Assembly: GCA_002791805.1 (NCBI GenBank)
Contig: PFND01000084.1
Span: 1 to 37,475, forward strand
Direction: 5' to 3'
DNA from: Alphaproteobacteria bacterium CG_4_10_14_0_8_um_filter_53_9
Lineage (GTDB): Bacteria > Pseudomonadota > Alphaproteobacteria > UBA2136 > UBA6156
DNA length: 37,475 nt
Below are positions 24,533-32,238 of this stretch, piece after piece. Position 1 is the first letter of the stretch; every line of letters starts with the position of its first letter. Below the pieces are notes generated by a model. That model was not told the DNA's origin and did no database searches. It worked only from the letters and a program-made list of their open reading frames with translations. The translations under genes and the position numbers were made by a program.

Positions 24533-25252
24533 TTATTTAAGGGTGCTGTCCCCCAAAGGGTCGGGGGCTTGGGTGGTATAAGATCGGCTGCCAACAGTCA
24601 GGCGTCCCTGCCCTGCCGTGCCGTAGGCGCTGGCGGGGGCGCCGGCTTCCTGGTTGTTGTCAGGGTTTTCAATGGTCAGGTAGTCATGCACTTGGCGCAC
24701 ACCTTTCGTGGTGCGTAAAATATGAAGCACATGTTCGTGTTCTTCTGCACTGCTCACGGTACCAATCACATAAACGTGGCCGTTCACAACGCTTAAAAGG
24801 TAGTTAAGGGGGTAGGCATCCTTGGCAGCCAGCAGCCGGGGCTGAAGCTGGGCAGAGACCCACGTGTCCGAGGCCTTTTGTTTAAGAGAGTAGCTACTTC
24901 CCACAAACAGTTCATTATAAATCTTTTTCACACTGGGTGTCGCGCGCACAATGTTAAGCACACGCTCGCCTTCGTCTGTGGTGGGCACCACACCGGTGAG
25001 CAAAACATCCCCATAAAACACATCAATACCAATCTGGGTAAGATAAGCGGTGTTGGTCTGGGTCAGTCTGTCTTTAATAGAAACCTTGATTTTTGTATCT
25101 TCGGCCGTTTGGGTTACGGGGCGGTCTTGCAGGCCTATATAGCCTGCCGTTGCGGCGCCACCCATAATAACAGGCGCGCAGCCGGTGGCGGTAAGGGCCG
25201 TCGCACCCAGCAAAACAGAGCGGAGAAAAGAAGAAGACAAAAGAGGAGACAT
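24533..25252 (-). CDS. BON-domain lipoprotein (OsmY/DolP-like)
   Basis: The ATG at 25252 is chosen: it gives a lipoprotein signal (MSPLLSSSFLRSVLLGATAL then TATGC), with mature Cys25; the frame to the GTG at 25294 adds an unlikely leader. The mature protein has two BON domains, roughly residues 50-115 (KVSIKDRLTQTNTAYLTQIGID, GDVLLTGVVPTTDEGERV) and 125-195 (AQLQPRLLAAKDAYPLNYLLSV, GHVYVIGTVSSAEEHEHVL). Length and order match DolP/YraP-like outer-membrane lipoproteins, which bind phospholipid and support envelope integrity. The Gly/Ala/Thr tail is low complexity. A YraN-family gene lies next to it, a pairing that also occurs in other proteobacteria. Confidence 0.9.
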   Translation of the reverse strand: MSPLLSSSFLRSVLLGATALTATGCAPVIMGGAATAGYIGLQDRPVTQTAEDTKIKVSIKDRLTQTNTAYLTQIGIDVFYGDVLLTGVVPTTDEGERVLNIVRATPSVKKIYNELFVGSSYSLKQKASDTWVSAQLQPRLLAAKDAYPLNYLLSVVNGHVYVIGTVSSAEEHEHVLHILRTTKGVRQVHDYLTIENPDNNQEAGAPASAYGTAGQGRLTVGSRSYTTQAPDPLGDSTLK

Positions 25253-25318
25253 GGTAAAGGAAACTTTCTTGATATTGAGAGGGAGCGTAAGCACAATCCC
25301 GCGTTTTGTCTAGCCGGT

Positions 25319-25708
25319 TTACCTCATGTCGGGGATATGTTTGATAAAAGGGTAGGCCTTAAAAAGAAGGAGGGCGTCAATGCGTATCGTGCTCGTGGGG
25401 AAGAAGGAGGCAAGGGCGCGTGCCTCTGTCTGGAGCCTTCTCAGCTGGGCGGGCCCCAAGGCAAAACTGGCGTGCAAGGCATCCTGGCGATATTTCACTT
25501 CTACAAGCACAAGGTGGTGGCCGCGCCGTACCAGCAGGTCGGTTTGGGCCAAAGGGCGTCGCTTGGGGCGGGCTACAGGGCGGTAGCCGCGGCTCATCAG
25601 GTAAAGCAGGGCAAGCTTTTCGGCAAAAACCCCTTTAAGCTTAAGCATGTTAATGCCACGGGCAGTCCGCTTGGAGGTGCCGTGTTGGGGTGGTAACGTG
25701 CGAGACAT
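25319..25708 (-). CDS. YraN/UPF0102-family protein (endonuclease-like)
   Basis: The ATG at 25708 is used; the frame runs on to 25747 but that overlaps the start of the divergent gene, and an ATG at 25648 (MLKLKGVFAEKLAL) is also possible. The core is a restriction-endonuclease-like fold: GVFAEKLALLYLMSRGYRPV, then QTDLLVRRG, and LVLVEVKYRQD. The Asp and the Glu-x-Lys fit the PD-(D/E)xK pattern; the usual Gly-Glu-Ile-Asp before the Asp is replaced by Ala-Gln-Thr-Asp here, so activity is uncertain. The biochemical role of the family is not settled. It lies between the BON lipoprotein and the divergent LpoA-like gene. Confidence 0.85.
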   Translation of the reverse strand: MSRTLPPQHGTSKRTARGINMLKLKGVFAEKLALLYLMSRGYRPVARPKRRPLAQTDLLVRRGHHLVLVEVKYRQDALHASFALGPAQLRRLQTEARALASFFPTSTIRIDALLLFKAYPFIKHIPDMR

Positions 25709-25741
25709 AATAAAACCATAACAGGCAGGAAAGTCTTGGCA

Positions 25742-27328
25742 ATGCATAAAAAGGGATACGTGGCCGCAGTGGCGCTGGGGGTGTGGTCAGGGATTGCCCC
25801 GGCTCTGCCGGTTGTGGCGCAATCAGGGTACGAGGTTGGGGTCGTTCGCGGTCAGCTGGAAAGGGCCGCCGCCGCCGTTTCACGGGGAAGATATGCCGAA
25901 GCGGTAGAAATTTACAGGGTTTTGGTCAATCAGGGGACAGAGGGCGAAAAAGGCCAGTCTCGTCTTGGCCTCGCAGCGGCCTTAAGCCAAATGGGAGAAG
26001 ACGAGCAAGCCCTGCGGGTGCTGGAAGGTACCGTGGCGGATAGAACCCCCTTGGGGCAAGAGGTTGCCGCGCTCAGGGGTCGTCTTGTTCTCCAGCTGGC
26101 AGAGAAAGCCCTTCATACCAAGGGGGCAGAAGAAGCGCGCCGCTGGCTTGTACAGTATGCCCGCCTGGCCGATGCACCGGATAGGTATCGTTATACACGT
26201 CTTATGGCCGTAACAGATACCTATGCTCCCGTGCAGGAGGCCTTTCTTAAGGTGGGGGTTCTCCTCCCTGTCACAGGGCCCCTCGCCACATTGGGGAGCG
26301 ATCTTATGGATGCGCTCAGTCTCGCCGTGCTGGAGGAAGGCTTGTGGCCAGGCACACACGTAGAGCTTAAGGTTTACGATGTGGGGAGTGTTTCCGCCCA
26401 GCAGGCAGCGCTTATGGCGCTTAATGATGGGGTGGGCCTCATTGTCGGCCCGCTGGAAAGTAAAAACGTGGTTGCCGTGGCCGGGCTTGCAAAAAGCGCA
26501 GGCGTGCCGGTCGTAGGGTTTTCAACAGATAAAGCCGCCGCAGGCGGAGGGGCGTGGCTTGCGGGGTATTTGGCAGCCGAGCAAGGCCATCAGGTGGCCG
26601 ATTATGCGGCACAGGCAGGGCACGAGCGTGTTGCGGCTCTGGTGCCAAGCAATACGTACGGGTACGAGCTTTACGATGCCTTTAAGGCCCGCGCAGGGGT
26701 CGAAGGCGTAGAGATTACAAAAACGGTTTTTTATAATCCGGAAAATGTGGATCTTGGCGCCAGTCTGCGCTCTTTAGTGGGAGACGGTACCTCTCCCCTG
26801 CCCTTTAGCGCCCTCTTCGTGCCTACAGGCGCGGCCAATCTGCCGCTTGTCGCCAGTCAGCTGGAGGTTCGGGGTGTCGCCGCAGGAGAGATGGTGTATC
26901 TCGGCACGGCACTCTGGCAGGATGCAGGGCTTCTCTCGCCCAGCGTCCTTCCCACGGTGCGGGGGGCAACATTTGCCGTTCCGCCAAGGAGCACAAAGTT
27001 TGAGACGGCGTTTAACGAAGCCTATGGCCGCGCGCCGCTTGGTTTGTCGCTTGTTGCCTATACAGTCGGCGAAGTTCTGGAAGAGCTCGCATTTGAGCAC
27101 ACACGAACGGGGCAAAGCCTTCAGGAGATTCTGGTACGGCCGGAAGGCTTTTATGCCGAGGGCGGCTACCTGAGATTTCTCCCGAACGGAGAAAACGTAC
27201 GGGGGCTGAGCATCGTCAAAATAGGCGCCGCTCAGTTTGAGGAAGTGGTGCGTGGTCTCCCCCTCGCGCCCGTGCCCCTGCCGGATAATCTTCTTCCCGC
27301 CACTGTTGGCCGGGGCTGGTTCTGGTAA
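25742..27328 (+). CDS. LpoA-like penicillin-binding-protein activator (periplasmic-binding fold)
   Basis: The ATG at 25742 is preferred over the TTG at 25736; AGGAA lies at 25726-25730. The product (528 residues) has a signal peptide (MHKKGYVAAVALGVWSGIAPA, cleavage near VVAQ). A helical TPR-like N-terminal part (residues 30-145) is followed by a type I periplasmic-binding fold (about 165-500): VGVLLPVTGPLATLGSDLMDAL, LIVGPLESKNVVAVAGLA, ALVPSNTYGYELYDAF and ALFVPTGA. This combination is typical of alphaproteobacterial LpoA-like proteins, which in Gammaproteobacteria activate PBP1A; no lipobox is visible, so it may be soluble or differently anchored. Its neighbours YraN and hemW are also the usual ones. 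Confidence 0.87.
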   Translation: MHKKGYVAAVALGVWSGIAPALPVVAQSGYEVGVVRGQLERAAAAVSRGRYAEAVEIYRVLVNQGTEGEKGQSRLGLAAALSQMGEDEQALRVLEGTVADRTPLGQEVAALRGRLVLQLAEKALHTKGAEEARRWLVQYARLADAPDRYRYTRLMAVTDTYAPVQEAFLKVGVLLPVTGPLATLGSDLMDALSLAVLEEGLWPGTHVELKVYDVGSVSAQQAALMALNDGVGLIVGPLESKNVVAVAGLAKSAGVPVVGFSTDKAAAGGGAWLAGYLAAEQGHQVADYAAQAGHERVAALVPSNTYGYELYDAFKARAGVEGVEITKTVFYNPENVDLGASLRSLVGDGTSPLPFSALFVPTGAANLPLVASQLEVRGVAAGEMVYLGTALWQDAGLLSPSVLPTVRGATFAVPPRSTKFETAFNEAYGRAPLGLSLVAYTVGEVLEELAFEHTRTGQSLQEILVRPEGFYAEGGYLRFLPNGENVRGLSIVKIGAAQFEEVVRGLPLAPVPLPDNLLPATVGRGWFW

Positions 27329-27348
27329 AAGGGCTTTGTAAAAATGCT

Positions 27349-27374
27349 AACGGCCCCCGTCTCAGGGGGCCGTT
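27349..27374. terminator. Terminator after the LpoA-like gene
   Basis: AACGGCCCCC (27349-27358) pairs with GGGGGCCGTT (27365-27374), followed by TA; convergent with the - strand membrane gene at 27400, so it may serve both. Confidence 0.85.
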
Positions 27375-27399
27375 TAGCGTCGCGTGCAGTGGCCTTTTG

Positions 27400-27801
27400 T
27401 CAGCCGTTGTCTCGCCATCCTGCCATCATGGCAAACATAACCCAGGTTGCCAGGCTTCCGCCTAGTAGAGAGAAAAGCTCTTTCGGCGTCATTGTATGAG
27501 GCACAAAGGGGTGTGCAGCCGCCAGAAAAAGCACAAAAACGGGTAGAAAGACCAGAATGGCAGCAATCAAAGGCCCTGTACCTTTCCAGCCATGGCGAGC
27601 AAACTCAAGCAGTTTCAGGCCGGTCAGCGTCAGCCAGACGCCCGCCAGGGCGAGTGTGAAAACCCAGAAGGCGCCCATCCAGAAGGAGGGTGTGTTGACC
27701 TCCGCCGTACGAAATATCTGGTTCACACCCCAGCAGGAAAGGGCCAGATAAAGGGCAATTGCAACGATGCGCAGGCTATGCGAGCCCACAATCTTTGTCA
27801 T
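27400..27801 (-). CDS. Small four-helix membrane protein (second gene of pair)
   Basis: The product has 133 residues with four hydrophobic stretches (about 10-26, 40-63, 75-97 and 108-127). The sequence is Trp/Phe-rich (SFWMGAFWVFTLALAGVWLTL) and has one loop with charged residues (EFARHGWKGTG). Its start overlaps the stop of the upstream gene by 4 bases, so the two are translationally coupled. No family recognised. The paired arrangement suggests a two-subunit membrane complex, which is inference. Confidence 0.75.
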   Translation of the reverse strand: MTKIVGSHSLRIVAIALYLALSCWGVNQIFRTAEVNTPSFWMGAFWVFTLALAGVWLTLTGLKLLEFARHGWKGTGPLIAAILVFLPVFVLFLAAAHPFVPHTMTPKELFSLLGGSLATWVMFAMMAGWRDNG

Positions 27802-28196
27802 GGTAGGGCCTCCGTTGTTTTGAGGGGATTTGGCAAAAGGACCAGAAGTACAAGAGCCAAAAGGCTGGTTCCCGCAAAGCCAAGCGCCAGCTCAACACTC
27901 GGTGGCGCATACCCCCAAGCTATGTACGTGGCGCCGCCACAGAGAGCGGCCGTTAAGACATAGCGGTGGGCAGCATGCAGATAGCCCCTCAGCGACCATT
28001 TTTTCCCTCCCCCGACATACAGACAGACGGAAAAGAATAATGGCCATAAAGGGGCGATGGCAATAAAGGTATTCATGTCAGAGCCGCCCCCACGGGTAGA
28101 GTTGAAAATAAGGCCAAAAGCGAGCATCAGCGTGGCCTCAATGGAGATGAATCCAATCCATCCGGAAAGGAGAAGGTTTTTAGGTGTCTCATTCAT
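27798..28196 (-). CDS. Small four-helix membrane protein (first gene of pair)
   Basis: AAAGGAGC lies about 8 bases before the ATG. The product has 132 residues with four hydrophobic stretches (about 9-31, 42-62, 80-97 and 103-122), and short polar loops (STRGGGSD, GGGKKWSLRGYLHAAHRY). It overlaps the next gene by 4 bases. I recognise no family. It is similar in size and topology to the second gene of the pair but not obviously homologous by eye. Confidence 0.75.
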   Translation of the reverse strand: MNETPKNLLLSGWIGFISIEATLMLAFGLIFNSTRGGGSDMNTFIAIAPLWPLFFSVCLYVGGGKKWSLRGYLHAAHRYVLTAALCGGATYIAWGYAPPSVELALGFAGTSLLALVLLVLLPNPLKTTEALP

Positions 28197-28240
28197 GGCA
28201 AAAGCTCCTTTAAGTCTCGCCGATAAGTGTCCGCGTCTTT

Positions 28241-28495
28241 CTAAACCATGAAACAGGATCGTGCAACAGTTTCACGTGATACATAAACATAGGCCAAAAA
28301 ATAATGTTCCACAAAGGCCCGCGTCTCGTGCTTGACATCATCCCCTCTTCGCACCATCATAAAAAATGAAGGCGGCGTAAAAAGCGATAGCTTGTCAAAA
28401 ACGAGCGCGCTAAATCCAAAAATTGCCCCGCTCTCAGCTGTTGGCACACATACCACAGTTGTTTTTGCCTGTTGTGCCAATGAAACGCGTTTCAC
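28241..28495 (-). CDS. Doubtful small ORF (84 aa)
   Basis: A GTG start with GAGG a few bases upstream opens an 84-codon frame. The product has a short hydrophobic middle part and no recognisable family. Because a parS-like site lies inside its last codons, it may be a chance frame in a regulatory region. Listed only so that it is not overlooked. Confidence 0.22.
   Translation of the reverse strand: MKRVSLAQQAKTTVVCVPTAESGAIFGFSALVFDKLSLFTPPSFFMMVRRGDDVKHETRAFVEHYFLAYVYVSRETVARSCFMV
28268..28283. promoter_or_regulatory. parS-like site
   Basis: AGTTTCACGTGATACA matches the consensus TGTTTCACGTGAAACA at 14 of 16 positions, with the central TTTCACGTGA intact. Confidence 0.6.
28481..28494. repeat. 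14-bp perfect palindrome TGAAACGCGTTTCA
   Basis: Perfectly self-complementary. It contains the parS half-site words GAAAC and GTTTC in inverted order, so it is not itself parS. It may be an operator or a divergent relative of the parS words. It lies 200 bases from the parS-like site at 28268. Confidence 0.35.
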
Positions 28496-28780
28496 GGCCT
28501 CAAAATCACAAAAATATCTATATGAATAAAAAAAGCTTTTCTTTGAAAAAGTACTTACTTACAGATAAGCCACTGTTTTATATAAAGACACATCGAAAAT
28601 TATATTGCACCGCACAAAAATATTTTTAATGAGCAGTGCCTAAAGCAAAAATCAAAAAACGGCAGAAAATATGGCAAAAAAGTGCGCCATTTAAGTAACA
28701 GGGGTATCTAAGTGTACACAAAAAGAAAAAGGGCCGTATAAAATGATATGATCCCGAGGTCTGCCCGCCACCGCCCCCGT

Positions 28781-29986
28781 TTAAAGGGCGATAAGAATCT
28801 CCCGCAGCAAGCTATCGAGCAATCCCCATCCGGCCGAGGTCAGGCAAACATGCGTACGGCTTTGTCGGATCATCCCCAAACGGACAAATCTATCCAAGGC
28901 TTTGAAATCTAATGAGTCTTCGCAGGCGGCCCGTCCAAAGCGTTTTTCTATGTCTTCCATATTAACGCCTTCTGCAAGGCGTAATCCCATCATAAAGGCC
29001 TCCTGCGCAGTCGAGGGGAGTGTGAGAGGGGTGGATGATCCCGCCCAAAAAGCCTTTTCCTCTATATTTTCCATATACTTAGTTGGCATTTTAAGGCGTG
29101 TCGTGGCGCACCACTCGCCGTTAATAAGGGCGCGCCCGTGCGCGCCGGCCCCCACACCTATATAAGGTTGGTATCGCCACACATGCAGATTATGGCGACA
29201 CGCATGTCCGGGCCGTGCAAAGTTAGAAGTTTCGTAGTTTTCAAAGCCGCGCTCGCGCAAAATTGTCTGGGTGGCTTCAAAAAAATCCGCCTGGGCATCA
29301 TTCTCCAGGGGGTGCCACAACCCCCGCGCTACCTGAGAGTAAAAGGCTGTTTGCATTTCAATCGTCAGTTGATACGCCGAGAGGTGGGAGATGCCCATCT
29401 CAGCCAAGCGGGTAAGGTCGTCTCTCCATACGCCCAGCTTTTGGTAAGGGAGTCCATACATAACATCGGCATTCACGTGTCCGTCCATGGCGTGCACGGC
29501 ATGAGAGAGTGTTTCAAGGGCTTGGGCAGCATTGTGCTCTCGCCCCAGAAAAGAAAGGTCGTCATCGCGCAGTCCTTGTACGCCAACACTTACACGGTTA
29601 ACGCCCGCACTCGCCAGGCCAGAGAAAAGCGTTTTGCTGCTGCTGGTAGGGTTGCACTCCACAGTAATTTCCGTTTCAGGTAAAACGCCCCATGTCTTAT
29701 GGGCATGAGAGATAAGTCGCGCCAACTGGTCGGGCTTCATAAGGCTTGGGGTGCCTCCGCCAAAGAAAATGCTCACAAGGTTTCCCGTGATACCTTGGTC
29801 TTGCCACAAGGTCATGTCGGCCATAACGGCGCGTAAATATCTTTCCGCCATGTCGTCATCCACAGGGGCACCGTTTGGTGTTGCATGAGAATTAAAGTCG
29901 CAGTAGGGGCATTTCTTGAGGCACCACGGCCAGTGGATGTAAAGGGCAAGGGGGGAGGGTGCCGCCGGGAGAGAAATTTCGTTCAT
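28781..29986 (-). CDS. hemW: Radical-SAM heme chaperone HemW
   Basis: HemW binds heme and delivers it to respiratory enzymes; it was formerly called an oxygen-independent coproporphyrinogen oxidase relative. The product has 401 residues. The radical-SAM cluster is Cys22-x3-Cys26-x2-Cys29, in WCLKKCPYCDF, and the family segments are IFFGGGTPSLM, NRVSVGVQG and LSAYQLTIE. The HemW-type HNxxYW motif reads HNLHVW here (Tyr replaced by Val). No clear ribosome-binding site is visible. In many relatives the order is rph-rdgB-hemW; here no rdgB is visible and an 850-base gap separates hemW from rph. Confidence 0.95.
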   Translation of the reverse strand: MNEISLPAAPSPLALYIHWPWCLKKCPYCDFNSHATPNGAPVDDDMAERYLRAVMADMTLWQDQGITGNLVSIFFGGGTPSLMKPDQLARLISHAHKTWGVLPETEITVECNPTSSSKTLFSGLASAGVNRVSVGVQGLRDDDLSFLGREHNAAQALETLSHAVHAMDGHVNADVMYGLPYQKLGVWRDDLTRLAEMGISHLSAYQLTIEMQTAFYSQVARGLWHPLENDAQADFFEATQTILRERGFENYETSNFARPGHACRHNLHVWRYQPYIGVGAGAHGRALINGEWCATTRLKMPTKYMENIEEKAFWAGSSTPLTLPSTAQEAFMMGLRLAEGVNMEDIEKRFGRAACEDSLDFKALDRFVRLGMIRQSRTHVCLTSAGWGLLDSLLREILIAL

Positions 29987-30362
29987 ACGTAAAAGGGGTC
30001 ATACGCGCGTCAGTGTCATTTTACAAGTCGCAGATACGAAGGAGGTCTTTTTTCTCGATATGTCCAGCAGACAGGTGTCCGTAGATAAAATGGGGTGGAC
30101 GTCTGTCGGAGGGCATCTGTGAGGTGTTTCAAGAAGGGGGCGGGCAGGCTGGGTTGTTTTTTTATAAAATCACGATGAAACGCAAAAATGGGTAAAAAAA
30201 GCTCAAGGGCCTCTTGGGAGCCGTTAAAATCGTTTTTGCTAAAAAATAATAGCGTTTATCATTGGGGGGTGCAAAAAGGGCTTTAAAACGCCCGAGAGAT
30301 GCAACTCGGGGAGGTGGGGGCGTGTAAGAAAGTGTTTACATATAATGCCATTTTAACCCCCC

Positions 30363-30378
30363 TGTGTCACATGAAACA
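30363..30378. promoter_or_regulatory. parS-like site
   Basis: TGTGTCACATGAAACA matches TGTTTCACGTGAAACA at 14 of 16 positions. Flanking bases extend a CTGTGT/ACACAG symmetry. Confidence 0.55.
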
Positions 30379-30785
30379 CAGAATGCTCGTTTTGAGAGGA
30401 AAGTGCAAAAAAGAGGGGGAAGGATAGACAAAGAGGTTTCAAAAAAGGGTGGGGTGCAAAAATCGCACAAAATAGCATTTTGTGTTGCCTAAAAAACAGG
30501 CACGCCTAAAGCTAAGGGAATGAAAACTATGAAAGCTAGCATACGAACGGGTATAGAAAGTGTAGACCCACCTTTAAAAAATACACATTCCAGGAAGGGT
30601 GTGAGGAGGTTTTTTTATAAAGAAAGAGAGAGAAGTGTCGTGTGCAGTCCAAAAAGCCCTGTGGGGGGCTTGTGAAGGAAGTTTTATACAAAAACGCCCA
30701 GAAAATAAGGGGAAAGGGTGGGGGCGATGGACGGAGTAGAGGTGGAGAGATGAAAATTAAAAAAGTTTTAAAAAAGGAGAAAAAA

Positions 30786-30805
30786 TCCCTCCAACAAAGG
30801 AGGGA
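30786..30805 (-). terminator. Terminator of rph
   Basis: TCCCTCC (30786-30792) and GGAGGGA (30799-30805), loop 6 bases, followed on the - strand by TTTTTTC. It lies about 32 bases after the rph stop. Confidence 0.9.
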
Positions 30806-30836
30806 AGAGGGCGTTTCACGGGGTGAAGAAAAGCAG

Positions 30837-31586
30837 TTAGGACGATAGCACCTGTTGCTGCAAAGCCATAAGTTGCTTGCACCCGATAAGGGCAAGGCGC
30901 TGCATTTCGGCGGTTTCACTGGCGGTTATGGGTCTTTGCTCGGCGCTAATCTGCAACTCTATCCAGTGCTCGGCACAAGAGAGAACAAAGTTGCCATCTG
31001 CGTGTGTATTGGCATCCTCAGCATAGTCCATATCCAGCACAATGCCTGCTGGGGTAATGCCGCAGCTTATGGCGGCAATTTGAGATTGAAGGGCGCCGGG
31101 TTTTATTTTTCCATCCTTTTCAAGCGAGGAAATGGCAAGGGCAAGGGCCACATAGGCGCCCGTAATAGCGGCGGTGCGTGTGCCCCCATCGGCGACCATA
31201 ACGTCGCAGTCCAGCCAAATGGTGTAGCCATCCAGCAGCTCAAGGTTAACCACGCTGCGTAAACTACGGCCAATCAACCGTTGAATTTCAATGGTGCGGC
31301 CTTCTTGTTTGCCTCGGGTAGCCTCACGGTCTTTGCGTTCATGCGTGGCGCGGGGCAGCATGCCGTACTCAGCTGTTACCCAGCCACGTTTCTGGCCTCT
31401 CATCCACATAGGGGTTTTGCGCTGAACACTGGCCGTGCAAAGCACTTCCGTGGCGCCAAATTTCGCAAGGCAGCTCCCCTCTGCATAGGGGTTTACGTGG
31501 GTTGTAAGGCTTATATCTCTCATCTGGTCGCAAGCCCGGTTGTCAGGGCGTGCAGGAGGGGCAGAAGGTGGTGTCGGGCTGATCAT
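30837..31586 (-). CDS. rph: Ribonuclease PH
   Basis: RNase PH is a phosphorolytic 3'-5' exoribonuclease that trims tRNA 3' ends. The product (249 residues) is of normal length. Landmarks are CDQMRDISL with NPYAEGSCLAKFGATEVLCTASV at the N-terminus, AEYGMLPRATHER (about 72-84), GRTIEIQRLIGRSLRSVV and LDCDVMVADGGTRTAAITGAYVAL. The extra Pro/Ala-rich start MISPTPPSAPPARPDNR is slightly unusual. It is downstream of bcp on the same strand (85-base gap) and followed by a strong terminator. Confidence 0.97.
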   Translation of the reverse strand: MISPTPPSAPPARPDNRACDQMRDISLTTHVNPYAEGSCLAKFGATEVLCTASVQRKTPMWMRGQKRGWVTAEYGMLPRATHERKDREATRGKQEGRTIEIQRLIGRSLRSVVNLELLDGYTIWLDCDVMVADGGTRTAAITGAYVALALAISSLEKDGKIKPGALQSQIAAISCGITPAGIVLDMDYAEDANTHADGNFVLSCAEHWIELQISAEQRPITASETAEMQRLALIGCKQLMALQQQVLSS

Positions 31587-31671
31587 AAGGCTGTTTTCTC
31601 AAGTTGGTTGTTTATAAAAGAGGTCTAAGGGCCCGCGCCGGGCGCGTCAACATAAAGGGCTATAAAAAACA

Positions 31672-32142
31672 TTATGAGGAGGGCTGGGTACGCACCCAGG
31701 TAAGGATATCATTAAGGTGGTCGGCAGGCTTAACCTTGGGCCATACCATGCGTATAACACCCGTGTTGTCGATCAGGAAGCTGGCCCGGGTCATGCCCAT
31801 ATAGGTGCGGCCATACATGCTTTTTTCAACCCACACGCCAAATTTCTCAGCAACCGAGTGGTCTTCATCGCTAAGCAGGCTAAAGTTAAGCCCTTCCTTG
31901 TCTTCAAATTTTTTAAGCAGGGCGGGGGCATCAGGGCTTACGCCCAATACGGTTATGTCCAGGTCTTTCAGGTCCTCCTCAGCATCACGTAAAGCGCAGG
32001 CCTGTACAGTGCATCCAGAGGTCAGTGCTTTGGGATAAAAGTATATAAGCACCCACTTACTTTTTATGTCATCTAAAGAAATCAATGAGTTATTTTGGTC
32101 TCTAAGGGATATTCCCGTAACCTTGTCGCCGATAGAAAGCAT
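31672..32142 (-). CDS. bcp: Bcp-type thiol peroxidase (peroxiredoxin)
   Basis: Peroxiredoxin of the Bcp/PrxQ group that reduces hydroperoxides. The product has 156 residues. The catalytic motif is FYPKALTSGCTVQAC, with peroxidatic Cys44 and Cys49 five residues on, as in atypical two-Cys BCPs; Thr41 is also present. LGVSPDAPALLKKFEDKEGLNFSLLSDED and RASFLIDNTGVIRMVW are typical. A GAGAGG sequence lies close before the ATG. It is divergent from the SecB-like gene. Confidence 0.94.
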   Translation of the reverse strand: MLSIGDKVTGISLRDQNNSLISLDDIKSKWVLIYFYPKALTSGCTVQACALRDAEEDLKDLDITVLGVSPDAPALLKKFEDKEGLNFSLLSDEDHSVAEKFGVWVEKSMYGRTYMGMTRASFLIDNTGVIRMVWPKVKPADHLNDILTWVRTQPSS

Positions 32143-32238
32143 GGTGCACCTCTCTTGATTGATAAAACTGACCCCACAATAAGCACTCTTGGCCCCCAGG
32201 GCAATGCAAAAAGGGGTTTGTGCCGCTACAACAGAAGT

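Larger units (their letters stand above)
28197..28780. other. Intergenic region with parS-like sites and AT-rich part
   Basis: About 580 bases between the membrane-protein pair and hemW. An 84-codon frame on the - strand (28241-28495) begins with GTG and has a GAGG just before it, but it contains the parS-like site at 28268-28283 and is only weakly supported. The palindrome TGAAACGCGTTTCA is at 28481-28494. The part from about 28500 to 28750 is strongly AT-rich, with no DnaA-box consensus. No terminator is evident after hemW. Confidence 0.5.
29987..30836. other. 850-base purine-skewed non-coding region (hemW-rph interval)
   Basis: No gene is credible in this stretch; a 127-codon - strand frame (30536-30919) is Pro/Phe/Ser-rich and overlaps rph. 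The + strand is markedly purine-rich from about 30380 on: in 30721-30780 I count 48 purines of 60. A parS-like site lies at 30363-30378 and the rph terminator at 30786-30805. A hairpin-like GGGCTTTAAAACGCCC is near 30279. I looked for remnants of rdgB, usually found between rph and hemW, and saw none. This could be a segregation or origin-proximal region, or eroded DNA. Confidence 0.5.

Noticed and set aside
29987-30836. Degenerate rdgB pseudogene
   Set aside because: I looked for the Ham1/RdgB landmarks on the - strand and saw none.
30536-30919. 127-codon - strand frame entering rph
   Set aside because: Phe/Pro/Ser-rich because of the purine-rich opposite strand; overlaps the rph end and its terminator.
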